Assembly (NCBI GenBank): GCA_039090855.1
Contig: CM077001.1
Coordinates: 121,663,922-121,727,921 of the forward strand
From: Macrothele yani
Taxonomy: Eukaryota > Arthropoda > Arachnida > Araneae > Macrothelidae
Direction of reading: 5' to 3'
DNA: 64,000 nucleotides
The translations under genes and the position numbers were made by a program. This document shows, in pieces, positions 21,120 through 31,595 of the stretch; the first letter of the stretch is position 1; every line of letters starts with the position of its first letter. The notes beneath the pieces were generated by a model. That model did not search any database and was not told the DNA's origin. It worked only from the letters and a program-made list of their open reading frames with translations.

Positions 21120-23186
21120 GTGAATGGTATGAGAGATGACATAACCAACCTTAAAAAACACCATAATACCTTCAAGTTGGAACTGAAGAACAGGTTCTCT
21201 GCTTTAGAAGGCCTAACATCGGAAGAAGTGGACATCTCTGAAGTTAACAGAAAAGTAACCAAAGCTCTTATGGAAACAGCAACAAAATTAGCTGGGTCTA
21301 AGAACAAGTTGCATGTAAATAAATTATCAGGAAAAACGAAAATGTTGATGCAAAAAAGAAGAGAGATGAGGACAACTAAAAAAGATGTGACTTCCAAAGT
21401 GGAATATATAGAGCTATGCAAGACAGTACGAAAAAGTATCACTGAAGACATAAGAAATTTCAACTGTGAACTAGTGAGGAAAGCGATTGAAAACAACCAA
21501 AGCCTAAAGATAGCAAAGGGACATCTCAGTAAGGGAAGAAAACAGATTATGGCACTGAGAAAAGAAGATGGTTCTGTAACAAGAAATAGAGGCGAAATTT
21601 TGACAAGAGTGAAAGATTTCTACTCCAAATTATATGAAAGGGATGATACATGCACTCCAGACATCATGAAAGATACCAGTACCAGAGTTCCTCCAGTCCT
21701 TCCAGCAGAAGTTGCACATGCAATCAAGAACATGAAGCGGGAAAAAGCTCCAGGAGAAGATGGAATTACTGTAGACATCATACAAGAAGCAAGTGGAGAA
21801 ATCGAAACAGTACTCGCCCAAATTTTCACTCGATGCCTTAATGAAGGAAAGATTCCTGAGGATTGGAACACCGCTGCAACGATCCTGCTACATAAGAAAG
21901 GTGACATTGAGGATCTCGGAAACTACAGACCTATCAGCCTCCTATCAGTAGTTTATAAAATCTTCACTAAAGTTCTTTCACACCGCTTGAAGGTAACACT
22001 GGACATGGCTCAACCGAGAGAACAAGCTGGATTCAGGAGTGGCTACAGCACAATAGATCATATCCACGTGCTGAGAGAACTAATTGAAAGAGCGAGGGAA
22101 TACGAACTTCCATTGTGCATGGCTTTTATCGATTATGAAAAAGCCTTTGATTCGGTGAAACCATCAGCAGTTACAATGGCTCTGAAAACCTGTGGTATTG
22201 AAGATGCATACATTAATATTATTAATAACATCTATGAAAATGCAAGTGCAAAGATTAGGCTGTTTGAAAATACAACACACATAAAAATTGGAAAGGGAGT
22301 GAGACAAGGTGACACCATATCTTCGAAGCTCTTTAATGCCACATTGGAGGGTGTTTTTCAGTCACTGAGCTGGGAAAACAAGGGGATAAAGATTAATGGA
22401 GATTATCTAACCCACCTTCGTTTTGCTGATGACGTAGTCATTTTTGCAACTACCCCATCAGAGCTGCAGAGTATGATCCAGGAACTTGCTGACAAGAGTA
22501 AAGAAGTGGGATTAAAAATGAACTTTCAGAAGACAAAAGTAATGTTCAATGCTTTTACAAGAAATGAAGATTTATCGATTGATGGAGAAAAGCTGGAGAT
22601 AACAGACACGTACGTTTATCTTGGACAGCAGATATCAAGTGAGGGTCACATTGATGAAGAAATTAATCGGCGTACAAAACTTGCCTGGAGAGCTTTTGGA
22701 AGAAACAGCATAATTTTCAAGAGCAATATGCCATTATGTCTTAAAAGAAAAGTGTTTGATCAATGCATCCTTCCAGTGCTTACGTATGGTGCAGAGACGT
22801 GGACCTTAACTAAAAGAGACATACAAAGGCTGCAGACAACTCAAAGCAGCATGGAGAGTTGCATACTTGGTGTAACCAGGAGAGATAAGAAGAGGAACTC
22901 GTGGATCCGAAAAATGACAAGAGTGGAAGACATCATGATCAGAGTCAAATCCCTGAAATGGCAATGGGCTGGACATACTGCTAGAAGGACAGATCATCGA
23001 TGGACAGCCGAAATTTTAGATTGGATTCCAAGGGACAGGAAAAGACCCAGAAGAAGACCACATGGGAGATGGGTGGATGAAATTCGAAAGTATGCAGGGG
23101 TGACGTGGAGGAGACTGGCACAAGACAGACCGTTGTGGAGGAAACTTGGGGAGACCTTCGTCCAGCAGTGGATTGATAATGGTTGA
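21120..23186 (+). CDS. RTE-type reverse transcriptase, uninterrupted 688-codon frame, 5'-truncated
   Basis: The only long open transposon frame in the window. The first codons (MNGMRD) are flanking DNA that happens to be in frame. RTE sequence starts at DITNLKKHHN, so the APE endonuclease domain is missing. Residues 5 to about 200 are a basic linker. RT motifs follow: GNYRPISLLSVVYKI, QAGFRSGYSTID, AFIDYEKAFDSV (catalytic Asp 338), GVRQGDTIS, LRFADDVVIFA (FADD at 435-438), YLGQQISSEGHI. The C-terminal region has LTYGAETWTLTKRD and ends QQWIDNG. A full-length family product would also carry the endonuclease. It could make RT protein only if transcribed from flanking DNA. Compared with 5009 and 51187 it lacks their frameshifts and stops. 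Confidence 0.9.
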   Translation: MNGMRDDITNLKKHHNTFKLELKNRFSALEGLTSEEVDISEVNRKVTKALMETATKLAGSKNKLHVNKLSGKTKMLMQKRREMRTTKKDVTSKVEYIELCKTVRKSITEDIRNFNCELVRKAIENNQSLKIAKGHLSKGRKQIMALRKEDGSVTRNRGEILTRVKDFYSKLYERDDTCTPDIMKDTSTRVPPVLPAEVAHAIKNMKREKAPGEDGITVDIIQEASGEIETVLAQIFTRCLNEGKIPEDWNTAATILLHKKGDIEDLGNYRPISLLSVVYKIFTKVLSHRLKVTLDMAQPREQAGFRSGYSTIDHIHVLRELIERAREYELPLCMAFIDYEKAFDSVKPSAVTMALKTCGIEDAYINIINNIYENASAKIRLFENTTHIKIGKGVRQGDTISSKLFNATLEGVFQSLSWENKGIKINGDYLTHLRFADDVVIFATTPSELQSMIQELADKSKEVGLKMNFQKTKVMFNAFTRNEDLSIDGEKLEITDTYVYLGQQISSEGHIDEEINRRTKLAWRAFGRNSIIFKSNMPLCLKRKVFDQCILPVLTYGAETWTLTKRDIQRLQTTQSSMESCILGVTRRDKKRNSWIRKMTRVEDIMIRVKSLKWQWAGHTARRTDHRWTAEILDWIPRDRKRPRRRPHGRWVDEIRKYAGVTWRRLAQDRPLWRKLGETFVQQWIDNG

Positions 23187-23201
23187 CAATGATGATGATG
23201 A
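21132..23201 (+). mobile_element. RTE-type LINE, copy 2, 5'-truncated, with TSD
   Basis: TGAATGGTATG is present just before the element (21121-21131) and just after the (GAT)n tail (23202-23212). Truncation at the linker shows incomplete reverse transcription. The open frame and intact TSD suggest a recent insertion. Confidence 0.88.
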
Positions 23202-23929
23202 TGAATGGTATGGGTATAATAGGTAAAACCATTGTTGATACGACCCTATATGACGCGTGTGAGAGAGAGCTTCTTTATTTTAAATTTTAGGCTTTGGGGA
23301 AGGGGGAGTTAGTTTTGGTAGCATCAGGAAAATTATTAAAGCACGTTGATATTTCATTTGGTGCGAGCATGAGAAATAGAAAAAAGAAAAATCACACAAA
23401 CATGATAACGGAACCCAGTGGGGAAAAATTCCCCGTTTGATCTGCGAGTAGTGGCGTACCGGAAAAACTCAGCCACCCACCCCCTGCAAATCTAAATCTA
23501 TTCTAATCGAAAATCTATTAGCTTTCAGTAACTATAGATTCCAAATTCCATATTAGTAACTACGTTTTATGAAAGCTTTAATCAGGCCCGGATTTATAAG
23601 GGGGCAAATGAGGTAATTGATCCGGGGGCCCCCAAGCCAAATGGGCCCCTCTTTACGCAAAATTATTTTATTACAATTAAAAAAAATATATAGAAAATGT
23701 GACGAACAATTTTTAACTATGACCTACTTTTTTAATTTTCTTTACTAATGTTGCTGTTATATTTGAAATTTCGGGGGTTTTTGCTCTGTTGTTATCGACG
23801 ACGTGTGGTGTACAAAGGCCAGTTACATCACGGTACACTGCACGAAGAAAATATAGTTATGACTATATTTTCTTAAAGGAAACTACAGGCAGGTCAAGAA
23901 AGAGAAACCAATCTTATGACGCAAATTAC

Positions 23930-24060
23930 GATGTAACGGACAGCATGCTCGAACGGAAATCGGGAGATGCGGGTTCGATTCCCGTTCCAGGGCAATGTAA
24001 TTTTCAAGTTTTCTGAAGGAGAGGCTACATGGAAACAGTGAAAGTACGGCATATTTGTGC
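23930..24060 (+). mobile_element. SINE-E, tRNA-like head plus body start
   Basis: GATGTAACGGACAGCATGCT, then GGAAATCGGGAGATGCGGG, TTCGATTCCCGTTCCAGGG, then TTTTCAAGTTTTCTGAAGG and GGAAACAGTGAAAGTACGG. The same head and body elements recur at 16755 and 38325-38660. A 22-bp direct repeat (AGGATAGCATACC) lies downstream near 24250-24295. Confidence 0.6.
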
Positions 24061-24470
24061 CAACGATTACATTTGTATTGCCTTCCAGGTATTTGTGAAG
24101 AATTATTTTTTCTGGGAAATTCGTTTCCAACTTATGTGTGATGAATTCAACCTTTTCCTCAGACGAAGTTGTCCTTTCTTCGAGAGTGAAATTCAAATGT
24201 GGTACTTCAATATCATTTTAGATAAGTTGGCTGTTACTTTGAAGGAACGCAGGATAGCATACCAATCAGTATAGGATAGCATACCAATCAGTATATGACT
24301 TATGCCGTCTACCTGACCTGACACACAGATAAGAACTGAAGCTGAGAAACTTATTACCGCTTACCCCGATGGTTTCAGCAATGTGTTCATAGAGGAAATT
24401 GTCCATTAGACCAAGCTCAGGCCATGCTTCGCTACACCTCAACAGGCAGTTTCATTTCGTGATGAAAACT

Positions 24471-24740
24471 GGGACTGATTGGCCTAGTGGTAAACATTTG
24501 TGACTGCCACAGAGGAACCACAGGTTCGATCCCGGGCAGGTAAACGAACGCCTGAACCACTAAATATCCGCCGTGCCCCCTGTTATAAATAAGAGCATCT
24601 TCCTCCCCCTTTCTACCTCTCTTCCGTGTGACTTTCCTATCGGGCACTGTAGCCCAAATCTCCTAGGTTCCTATATCTAACAGTTGTTTAAGACCTGGAG
24701 TCAGACACTCCCTTCCTAAAATCCTCTACATATGATCTAA
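24471..24740 (+). mobile_element. SINE-B, with a small internal deletion
   Basis: Head GACTGATTGGCCTAGTGG, B-box CAGGTTCGATCCC, then TAAATATCCGCCGTGCC, where about 40 bp (the GTCGGATGGGCACG block) are missing. The 3' module AGTTGTTTAAGACCTGG to ACATATGATCT is present. TSD uncertain. Confidence 0.75.
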
Positions 24741-24815
24741 ATTGGCACTGATAAAGAATTATTTGAGAACCACGATGACCCATGAAAGACGAAGTACTCT
24801 GTGCCTAGTGGATGT

Positions 24816-25210
24816 TGTGACGTATGCAGACGACAAATCTGCAGAGAGACATTCTGTCCGTTTAGCTCTGTTGGGAAAGCGACTTACTCCGGAGTGAGAG
24901 GACACGGACAAACTTGTGTTTACACATTGGCGCCCGATTGTGGAAAATGGATCCACTGGCAGTTGGGTTCTTAGAAAAATGTGCGATGTTTATTCCACAC
25001 ATTGTTTGGAATTAATGAAAAATTCCTACTTCGCTTCAAATAAAAAAAAAATAAAAAATAAGAGGGTGATAATGTGACATACTAGAGAGGTCAAGACGAC
25101 AAATCTGCAGAGAGACATTCTGCCCGCGTAACTGAGTTGGGAGAGCGACTTACTCCGGAGTGAGGCTACACGGATTTCGATGCCGTCGCGGACAAACATG
25201 TGTTTTCACA
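24816..25210 (+). mobile_element. miniature LTR element (TRIM-like), 395 bp, 4-bp TSD
   Basis: 5' LTR 24816-24926 and 3' LTR 25073-25210 both start TGTGAC and end with ACACA or TCACA. They share GACGACAAATCTGCAGAG and a tRNA-like module around TTACTCCGGAGTGAG. Directly after the 5' LTR comes TTGGCGCCCGATTGTGG, primer-binding-site-like. AATAAGAGGGTGATAA before the 3' LTR is purine-rich. ATGT flanks both ends (24812-24815, 25211-25214). The 146-bp interior has no ORF. The 5' LTR lacks the T-arm part of its tRNA-like module (GGACACGGACAAAC), the same deletion as in the LTR at 9254. Confidence 0.85.
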
Positions 25211-25485
25211 ATGTAGACAGCAGTGTTTTAAAGATGATACAGTATGAGGAATTCACTGAAGATTTTTTCAGATGACAAGTGTAGAAAAATGATTTTCTGT
25301 AGGTATTATGCTGTTTCTATGTATTTATAACCTGTCAGTTCCAATTACGTGAAGTAAAACGGCGGTGATGTGTATGTTTGGTGAAATGTTCTTTTTGCTG
25401 TGTATTTTTATTTCCGAGTTTAAGGACACTGAATCTGAAGTGACCCCCTCCCCTACCACCACCACCAGACCTAAATCCAGCCCCT

Positions 25486-27700
25486 GGTTTAATTAAAATT
25501 CTTTAGAACCTACAGGTATTTTCAGCATAACTGAAAATTATTGCGTGTAACACAAATGTACATTAAAATGTGTGATTGCCTTAGTTTTATGGTAATACAA
25601 AGTACCAAAACACTGACGCCAAAGTTAATCATATCGCGCAAATTTTATTCTTTTGGAGAACTAAGTCCAGTTTCGTTGAAATTCCTAATGGCACACACAA
25701 AACGCTTAACCGCCGAGCGACAGTATCTCAATAGTTAAACTCAGAACATAAGTAAGCAAATAAATAACAATTAATAATTGGTGGATAAAAAGTTAAACTA
25801 TTTAAATTATTTATTCTTGAATATAAAAAACACACTTAATGCCAAAGCGTTTTGCGATTTTTTTTTTCTTGACTCTTACAAAAAATGATAACAGATCTCT
25901 GTTTCTTAGTCCCAGCAAAAAAACACTTTTTAGTTCATTATATTCTGAAGGATGCGTAGTTATGTGCAGCCATCTATCAGTACCCGGAGAGGAGGGGGGG
26001 GGGGCTGAAATGGAACTGACAAAAAAATGTCTTGCGAAAATGCGTAAGTGTCAGAATAAATAAAATTTCATGAGCAGTTGATGAAATAAAACGCTTTTTT
26101 TCATTGTGTCCAGTTAAAAATGTCTGTTATTAGGTCGTCAGTCATGATTAGAAGAGTCTCTTTTTAGAATGATGCTTAAGGGTTCTTTTTAAAAATGAGC
26201 ATCCGATCACGTGAGAAAGGAAGAGCTCATCCAAAGATCCAGCTTCTCCCTTCCTCACGTGACCAGAGCTCCCGTCAAGGTTAGCAAAAAAGTGATCTTC
26301 GGGCGCGAAGGGGGGGGGGGTGCAGCGGGTGCGAGGCACCCGGTACCCGGAATTTACAGGAGCCCCAGAAAATGAAAAAGAAGGAGAAAAAAATGATGAA
26401 ACCGAAGAAAATTGAAAATAAAAATTTTAATGAAGTTATTTGGTTAAAATTAAGTTATAAACTCAATAATTGTTGTAAAATCAGGAGGCCACCGTAACCG
26501 GACTAAACGCCCCCATGCACTTTCTTCTGCAATTGCGTAGGGTGAGCCAAGGATGTTAGAATAGATGGAGTAAGGGTCCGCCGTTTGGCCGTTCCCCTCG
26601 TGTGATCAAAAGCGAAACGTAACGATTCTGACGTCACAGCGTTCACCGCCATGTTGGTGAGATGCAGTGAAACGACTGAGATCATAGCATCACATTGAGT
26701 AGTGATGATGTGGCTGCCTTTTTCGATCTATATCTTTAAATTTCAGTATGTGGATCAATAAAAAAAAGCTAGCGATTATTAGGTAACATATAATAAACGT
26801 TTTAGGCTGGCTATGATACATTTTTATTGATGTTTTTCGAACTTTGTTTTAGTTTTTTAACAACTGCTGAAGAGTATGAGCTTTCGTCACCGAGGTCACA
26901 AATAATTTCTTATCGTGTTTTACAGAAATTCTCTGTATGAAACTGAATCAATTAATATTGTTAGCAACTCAATTCTATGGACTCTTTAAAGTTCTTGTTT
27001 ACTCGCAAACCTAACGAACCGACTATAAATAACAGCACATTATTTTTACGAGTTCCTCTTGACCCAAGTACAAATAATGTGCTGTTATTTATTTTTGCTA
27101 AATAACAGCATATTATTTTTACGAGTTCTTCTTGACACATTCAAACTGAGAACGAGTCTCTTCGAATACAATGTTTTTTTTGTTCATTTTATTTGTCTCT
27201 TATTATTCAGATTTTTTAGCGCCCCAAAATTTTTTTGCACCCAGGCCCCTGTTTGGAGAAGGCCGGGCCTGCCTGTGACGTCACTGAGCAGGGAAGGCAC
27301 AAGGAATACGTCCATGAACTAGTCCTGCATAATTTTGATTGAATGTAATACCGTCAAAGATATTAATTTTGATGACGTAATCAGTGAATTTGCTGAAATG
27401 AAAGCCAGAAAAGTGCAATTAAAATAATCATATTCATTTGAAAACACATGTGGATGATTTTGTATATTTCCTGTGTACAAAAAAAAAATATTTTTAAACA
27501 ACTGATATATCACAGTCGTTTTATAATTACCCCCCCCTCCTCCCAAAAAAAAATAATAGCCCAAAAATAAAACCTTGCACGGCGCACATGAAAAACTATT
27601 GGGCTGGTGCGAGTAAAATGTCCGGCGCGAACGAGCAGTAGAGACAGGCCCCCACTACAGCGGAATGGGATCACCCAAAGGTGTTGCGGGTATTACGCCA
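25486..27700. other. AT-rich unassigned DNA with decayed hAT-like ends
   Basis: No gene recognised. G runs at 25985 and 26312. GC-rich patches at 26300-26360 and 27220-27280 (GGCCCCTG, GGCCGGGCCTG) look like hAT-type ends, but boundaries and TSDs could not be fixed. A short repeat AATAATGTGCTGTTATTTAT with inverted and direct neighbours lies at 27025-27125. The short open frames have no motifs. Confidence 0.4.
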
Positions 27701-27777
27701 CAGAGTTACTATAAATAGCTAGCACGTGTGTGAAGAACAAGGTCCAGGCGTGGTTCGTGGCTTGTAAAAGAAACATG

Positions 27778-28797
27778 CAGAAGCTGGATTTGAAAGTCAT
27801 CTTCCTGTATGAATTTAGACTAGGCCATTCTGCACGAATTGCCGCTCCAAAAATTAACAAAGCGATTGGGGAGAATACAGCCAACGAACGAACCATTCGG
27901 CCATGGTTTGTGAAGTTCCGAAGGGGAGATACGGACCTGCTAAAAAAGGAAGCACGTGATCACCGACTTGTTGTTGTTTCTGATGATGTTCTGTTACGTG
28001 TGGTTGAAGCGGACCCCCGAAAAACGTGTCGTCAGATAGCGGCAGAGGTAGGTGTCCACCACACGATAGTTGTTCTGCGCGTCTGGCTGCGCTGGGTAAG
28101 GTCTAAAAGCTGGACATGTGGCTGCCGCATGAGTTGACAACTGCGAAGAAGACTAGGCGTTTGGATGTCTGCACCTCGCTGCTTGCCAGGAATCAACAGG
28201 AACCTCTACTGCATCGAATCGTCACCTGCGACGAGAAGTGGGTCGCTTTATGATAATCGGAAACGATCTGCACATTGGTTAAGCAAGACACAGCCTGCTG
28301 GAGGACATCCTAAGCCAACCCTACACACTAAGAAGATGATGCTCCTTATCTGGTGGTCCACAGCCAGGATAATTCATCGGAGTTTCTTGGCAAGAGACCA
28401 AGCCATCACTGAAGAATGTTATTGTGCTGAATTGCACCAAACGCACCGGAAATTGCTGCAGAAACAACTGACTTTGGTCAACAGATACGGTGTTCGTCTA
28501 CTTAAGGACAACGGTCGCCCTCATGTCGCACAACGAACGATGCTGACACTAAGAGCCTTGGGCTATGAAACACTGCTTCATCCTGCATATTCCCAGGACT
28601 TCTCTCCGACAGACTATCATCTGTTTCGTCGCCTGGATCACTTCCTGTCTGGGAAACAGTTCACGACAGACAACAAGGTTCAACGTGCAGTTGATGACTT
28701 CTTCGGGTCCCAGCCATAAGACTTTTTCGTTCAGGGATCATGGCCTTGCCGGACAAATGGCAACTATGTGTCGATGCCGAGGGGAATTATTTTTGAC
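27778..28797 (+). pseudogene. mariner transposase (DD34D), full span, frameshifted
   Basis: Starts at ATG 27775-27780 with KLDLKVIFLYEFRLGHSA and continues with the mariner N-terminal domain (NERTIRPWFVKFRRGDTDL; VVEADPRKTCRQIAAEVGV). Frames break near 28085-28230; the first catalytic Asp lies in this damaged part (ACCTGCGACGAGAAGTGG near 28206 reads TCDEKW). It continues LYDNRKRSAHWL, LIWWSTARIIHRSFL, KDNGRPHVAQ (second Asp), and 34 residues later the third Asp in SPTDYHLF. A last frameshift near 28718 precedes a C-terminus with LPDKWQLCVDAEGNYF at about 28745-28797. Sequence type differs from the mariners at 1 and 29473. TIRs not located. Confidence 0.85.
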
Positions 28798-29472
28798 TTA
28801 TTTAAGTTGTCCTACTCTTCCGTTCTCGGCGTCCACGTGTGCTGGTCCTTTGCCGGATATTTCATTCGCACCAACCAATAGTTACGGCACTGCCAATTAT
28901 AATACGGTACATAACACGTGATCCTCACTGGCATAAAAATTTCATTCACTGAACTGATGTTTCTTTCACATTCTCTTCTTAATATACATGTTTAGGAATT
29001 ATTGCAATGGCTGTGAAAAGCAGCTTCAAGTCCTCTGGAGCAGCAGCTTGCCTGTCATTTAGCTTTCATTAACTCTAAAACAGCGAAAATTATTCCAAAT
29101 GATTTTACTTAATTACTGAAAAAAATATTAAAAATGGATTTTCTTTTTAATGCTTCGTTCAAAGCTTCTGTCAAAATATTTTAGCTAGTTCTTCAATCAG
29201 TTTCAAACAAAGTTTCCGCAAAAAAATTCTAAAATATTTTCACAGAGGCTAGAGGCCCTCTTCGCCGTCAGCACCCCCGCAATGCGGGCGATGCAGGGAT
29301 TATCAGTACGCCCCTGTACGCGAGGGGTTGCAGAGGAGAAGGGAGCTCCGAGGGACGTGCTTCCCTTAAAAGGGACGAAATTGCTAATTTTCTGCATTTT
29401 TACAAATCGCAAAAAATACACATATGGCTATCTATTTTTCATACTCTTAAAGCTTGTAAAATAATCCACGTA
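28798..29472. other. unassigned
   Basis: AT-rich, with a GC patch at 29245-29370 (GCCCTCTTCGCCGTCAGCAC; CCCCTGTACGCGAGGGG) that resembles hAT-type termini. No gene supported. Confidence 0.4.
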
Positions 29473-30753
29473 TTGGGTGTGTGCAAAATTTCTATCCGTT
29501 TCTGTAATGGATGCAAATTGCGATCGGAGTAGTGACGTCACATACGACGCCACGATGCCGAAATTTAGGCCAATAAAGCGTGGAGCAGTAGAGCATGTTG
29601 AGGAACCAAGTTTGTCCGAGTAAATCATTCGTAACGGAAATCACTGACGGTGTAACATGGCACGCGGTAAGGAGCACATTAGACATTGTTTACTGTACGA
29701 GTTCGATAAAGGCAGTAGTGAAGCCGCGGCTTGCCGCAACATCTGTCAAGTGCATGGGGGAGGATGCAATTGACGATAGCACGTGTCGCCGTCGGTTTTG
29801 GAAATTCCAGGAGGGAGGCAGAAGCTGTAAAGATCAACCACGTCCAAGACGTCCATCCGTGGTTTCTGACGAGGATGTGGACCACGCCATATCACGTGAC
29901 CCACATCCAGCCATTCAGGAATTAGCGGAAACGTTGTTGGTACACAGAACAGCAGTCGAAAGACGGATGCATGCTCTTGGGTTCATCACCAAGTTCGATA
30001 ACTGGGTTCAGCACCAGCTTTCTGCAAAGCAACGAGAGGAGAGAACCTGTAACTGTGTTTGTTTGCTAACTCGTCACAGAAATGAACGGTTTTGGGGACG
30101 GATTGTGACGGGTGATGAGAAATGGGTACTGTACCGTAATGTAAAGCTTCGACGGACTGTGTACCAATGTGCGGAGCCTACTCCATCGACTTCAAAAGGA
30201 GGACTGCAAAAGGTTTTGTTGAGTGTTTGGTGGGATGTCCCGGGAATAATTCACTGGCAGATGTTGGCACCTAACCAAACGATAAATGCTGACCTCTACT
30301 GCCAACAGTTGGAGAGTTTGCGAGAACAACTGACATCGAAGCGGCCAGCACTCGTCAATCGGAAAGGCGAGATCCTTCATCATGATAACGCCAGACCTCA
30401 TGCTGCTTTAATCACTCGGCAAAAATGACTAGACTTTGGTTGGGAAGTGTTACCTCACCTGGCACATTCCACTGACATGGCACCTACGAACTACCAGCTT
30501 TTTTTATCATTACAGAAAGCCTTTGCTCTTCAAACCTTCGATGATGTGGACGATGTGAAAACGGCAAAACACGACTTTTTTTACACTAAAGCACAGGAGT
30601 TTTTCCGGCGTGAGATTCACCTACTCATAGACAGATGGGAAGAGGTCATACAGAATGATGGCAATTATGTGAAATCCCAAGTACGTTATTTGTTGTGTTC
30701 TCCTCCTTTCATTGTACCCTACAAAAACTGGTAGAACACATGCACGCACCCAA
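29473..30753 (+). mobile_element. mariner element, complete with TIRs, 1281 bp
   Basis: Left terminus TTGGGTGTGTGCAAAA after TA (29471-29472). The right terminus, reversed, is TTGGGTGCGTGCATGTG, followed by TA (30754-30755). Length and TIR/TA structure are those of a full-length mariner. Confidence 0.88.
29657..30734 (+). pseudogene. mariner transposase with mutated catalytic triad
   Basis: ATG 29657 starts MARGKEHIRHCLLYEFDKG. A one-base change in the G run near 29755 moves the frame to the one continuing DAIDDSTCRRRFWKFQEG, PRRPSVVSDEDVDHAI and AVERRMHALGF. The first catalytic Asp is in IVTGDEKW and the second in HHDNARPH. A premature TGA at 30426-30428 follows. The third catalytic position, 34 residues after the second Asp, is Asn (MAPTNYQLF) instead of Asp. 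The C-terminal part RWEEVIQNDGNYV is present. Three independent lesions make it inactive. Confidence 0.88.
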
Positions 30754-30829
30754 TAATTCTTGAAACTCTTGATGTCGCCTTTTTCAGAAAGATATCAATT
30801 CAAGCGTCAAACCAATGTGAAGCATCAAG

Positions 30830-31061
30830 AAAAGTAGATTCTTTTCTAGAATCTGCCAGGGAAAACATCACTGCCATTCAGACCAATGAAGATCTAATTT
30901 GCTTGAACAACATCAAATGTCTGCTAACAGTATTAGTTGTTATTCCCGTTACAACAGCGACCCTAGAGAAATCCTTCTGAGCTATAAAAAAGGCCGAAAA
31001 CGTATCTGAGAATCACAATGGGCTAACAGCGTCATACTGGACAAAGTTAATGCACATTTAG
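30830..31061 (+). pseudogene. hAT transposase C-terminal dimerisation domain relic
   Basis: Reads IKCLLTVLVVIPVTTATLEK, then SF, a stop, AIKKAENVSENHNGLTASY and WTKLMHI. The order L..P(V)TTA..E.SFS then .L..L..H. is the hAT C-terminal dimerisation domain. One stop interrupts it. Only this tail is present and no hAT termini are linked to it. Confidence 0.6.
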
Positions 31062-31360
31062 TGTAATATTGCCTTAAAAAAATATTGAAGAGATTTTGGA
31101 GAGATCTGTTTCAATGCACCCAAGGAGACTGACTTTTGTGCAATTCACATTCCATTCACAATTAAAAAGGGTTATTCAGTAAATTCGTGCACATAAAATA
31201 GCTCTTGAATAGACCCGATCAAAATATTCGTATAATCATGCAACTCATTCTCCGAATAAAAAAAAATGTAATATCAATAATACATATATTGAAATTTGAA
31301 ATCCCCCCCCCCCATGACATTGAGGTGAGATATTCTGACATTCGATCAACCTGATAGTGG

Positions 31361-31468
31361 TACTTCACTGATACCTGTGGCCAGGGGCGTTTGTAGAAAT
31401 TTGAACGGTGCCCCCCCCCCCCATTCAAATTTTTGCAAACGCCACTGGCCACAGGTATCAGTGAAGTA
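31361..31468. mobile_element. 108-bp fold-back MITE
   Basis: TACTTCACTGATACCTGTGG, then CCAGGGGCGTTTG, at the left is matched in inverted orientation by 31436-31468 (CAAACGCCACTGGCC, then ACAGGTATCAGTGAAGTA). The arms are 33 bp with one difference. The centre contains a C14 run. No coding capacity. Confidence 0.8.
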
Positions 31469-31536
31469 CAGTAGAGCGTCGAAAATCCGAAACGTCAAAA
31501 ATCTGAATCGTCAAAAATCCGAACAGGCTCCCATCC

Positions 31537-31577
<41 letters not shown>

Positions 31578-31595
31578 TGGTGGAAACTTTAAGTA
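31469..31595. repeat. (TG)n microsatellite and pogo-like terminal motif
   Basis: 31538-31576 is an almost pure TG repeat. Before it, 31470-31520 has three CGTCAAAAATC(C/T)GAA-like units that resemble pogo/Tigger-type end sequences; a matching motif (GATAATCCGAACACATCG) occurs at 33558. I could not pair them as TIRs. Confidence 0.6.

Larger units (their letters stand above)
23583..25485. mobile_element. hAT-like non-autonomous element (probable), ~1.9 kb
   Basis: The left end CAGGCCCGGATTTATAAGG and reversed right end CAGGGGCTGGATTTAGG are similar and hAT-like. Flanks GCTTTAAT and GTTTAATT are nearly but not exactly an 8-bp repeat. The interior has a SINE-E head, a SINE-B and a TRIM-like element but no hAT transposase. 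Confidence 0.5.
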
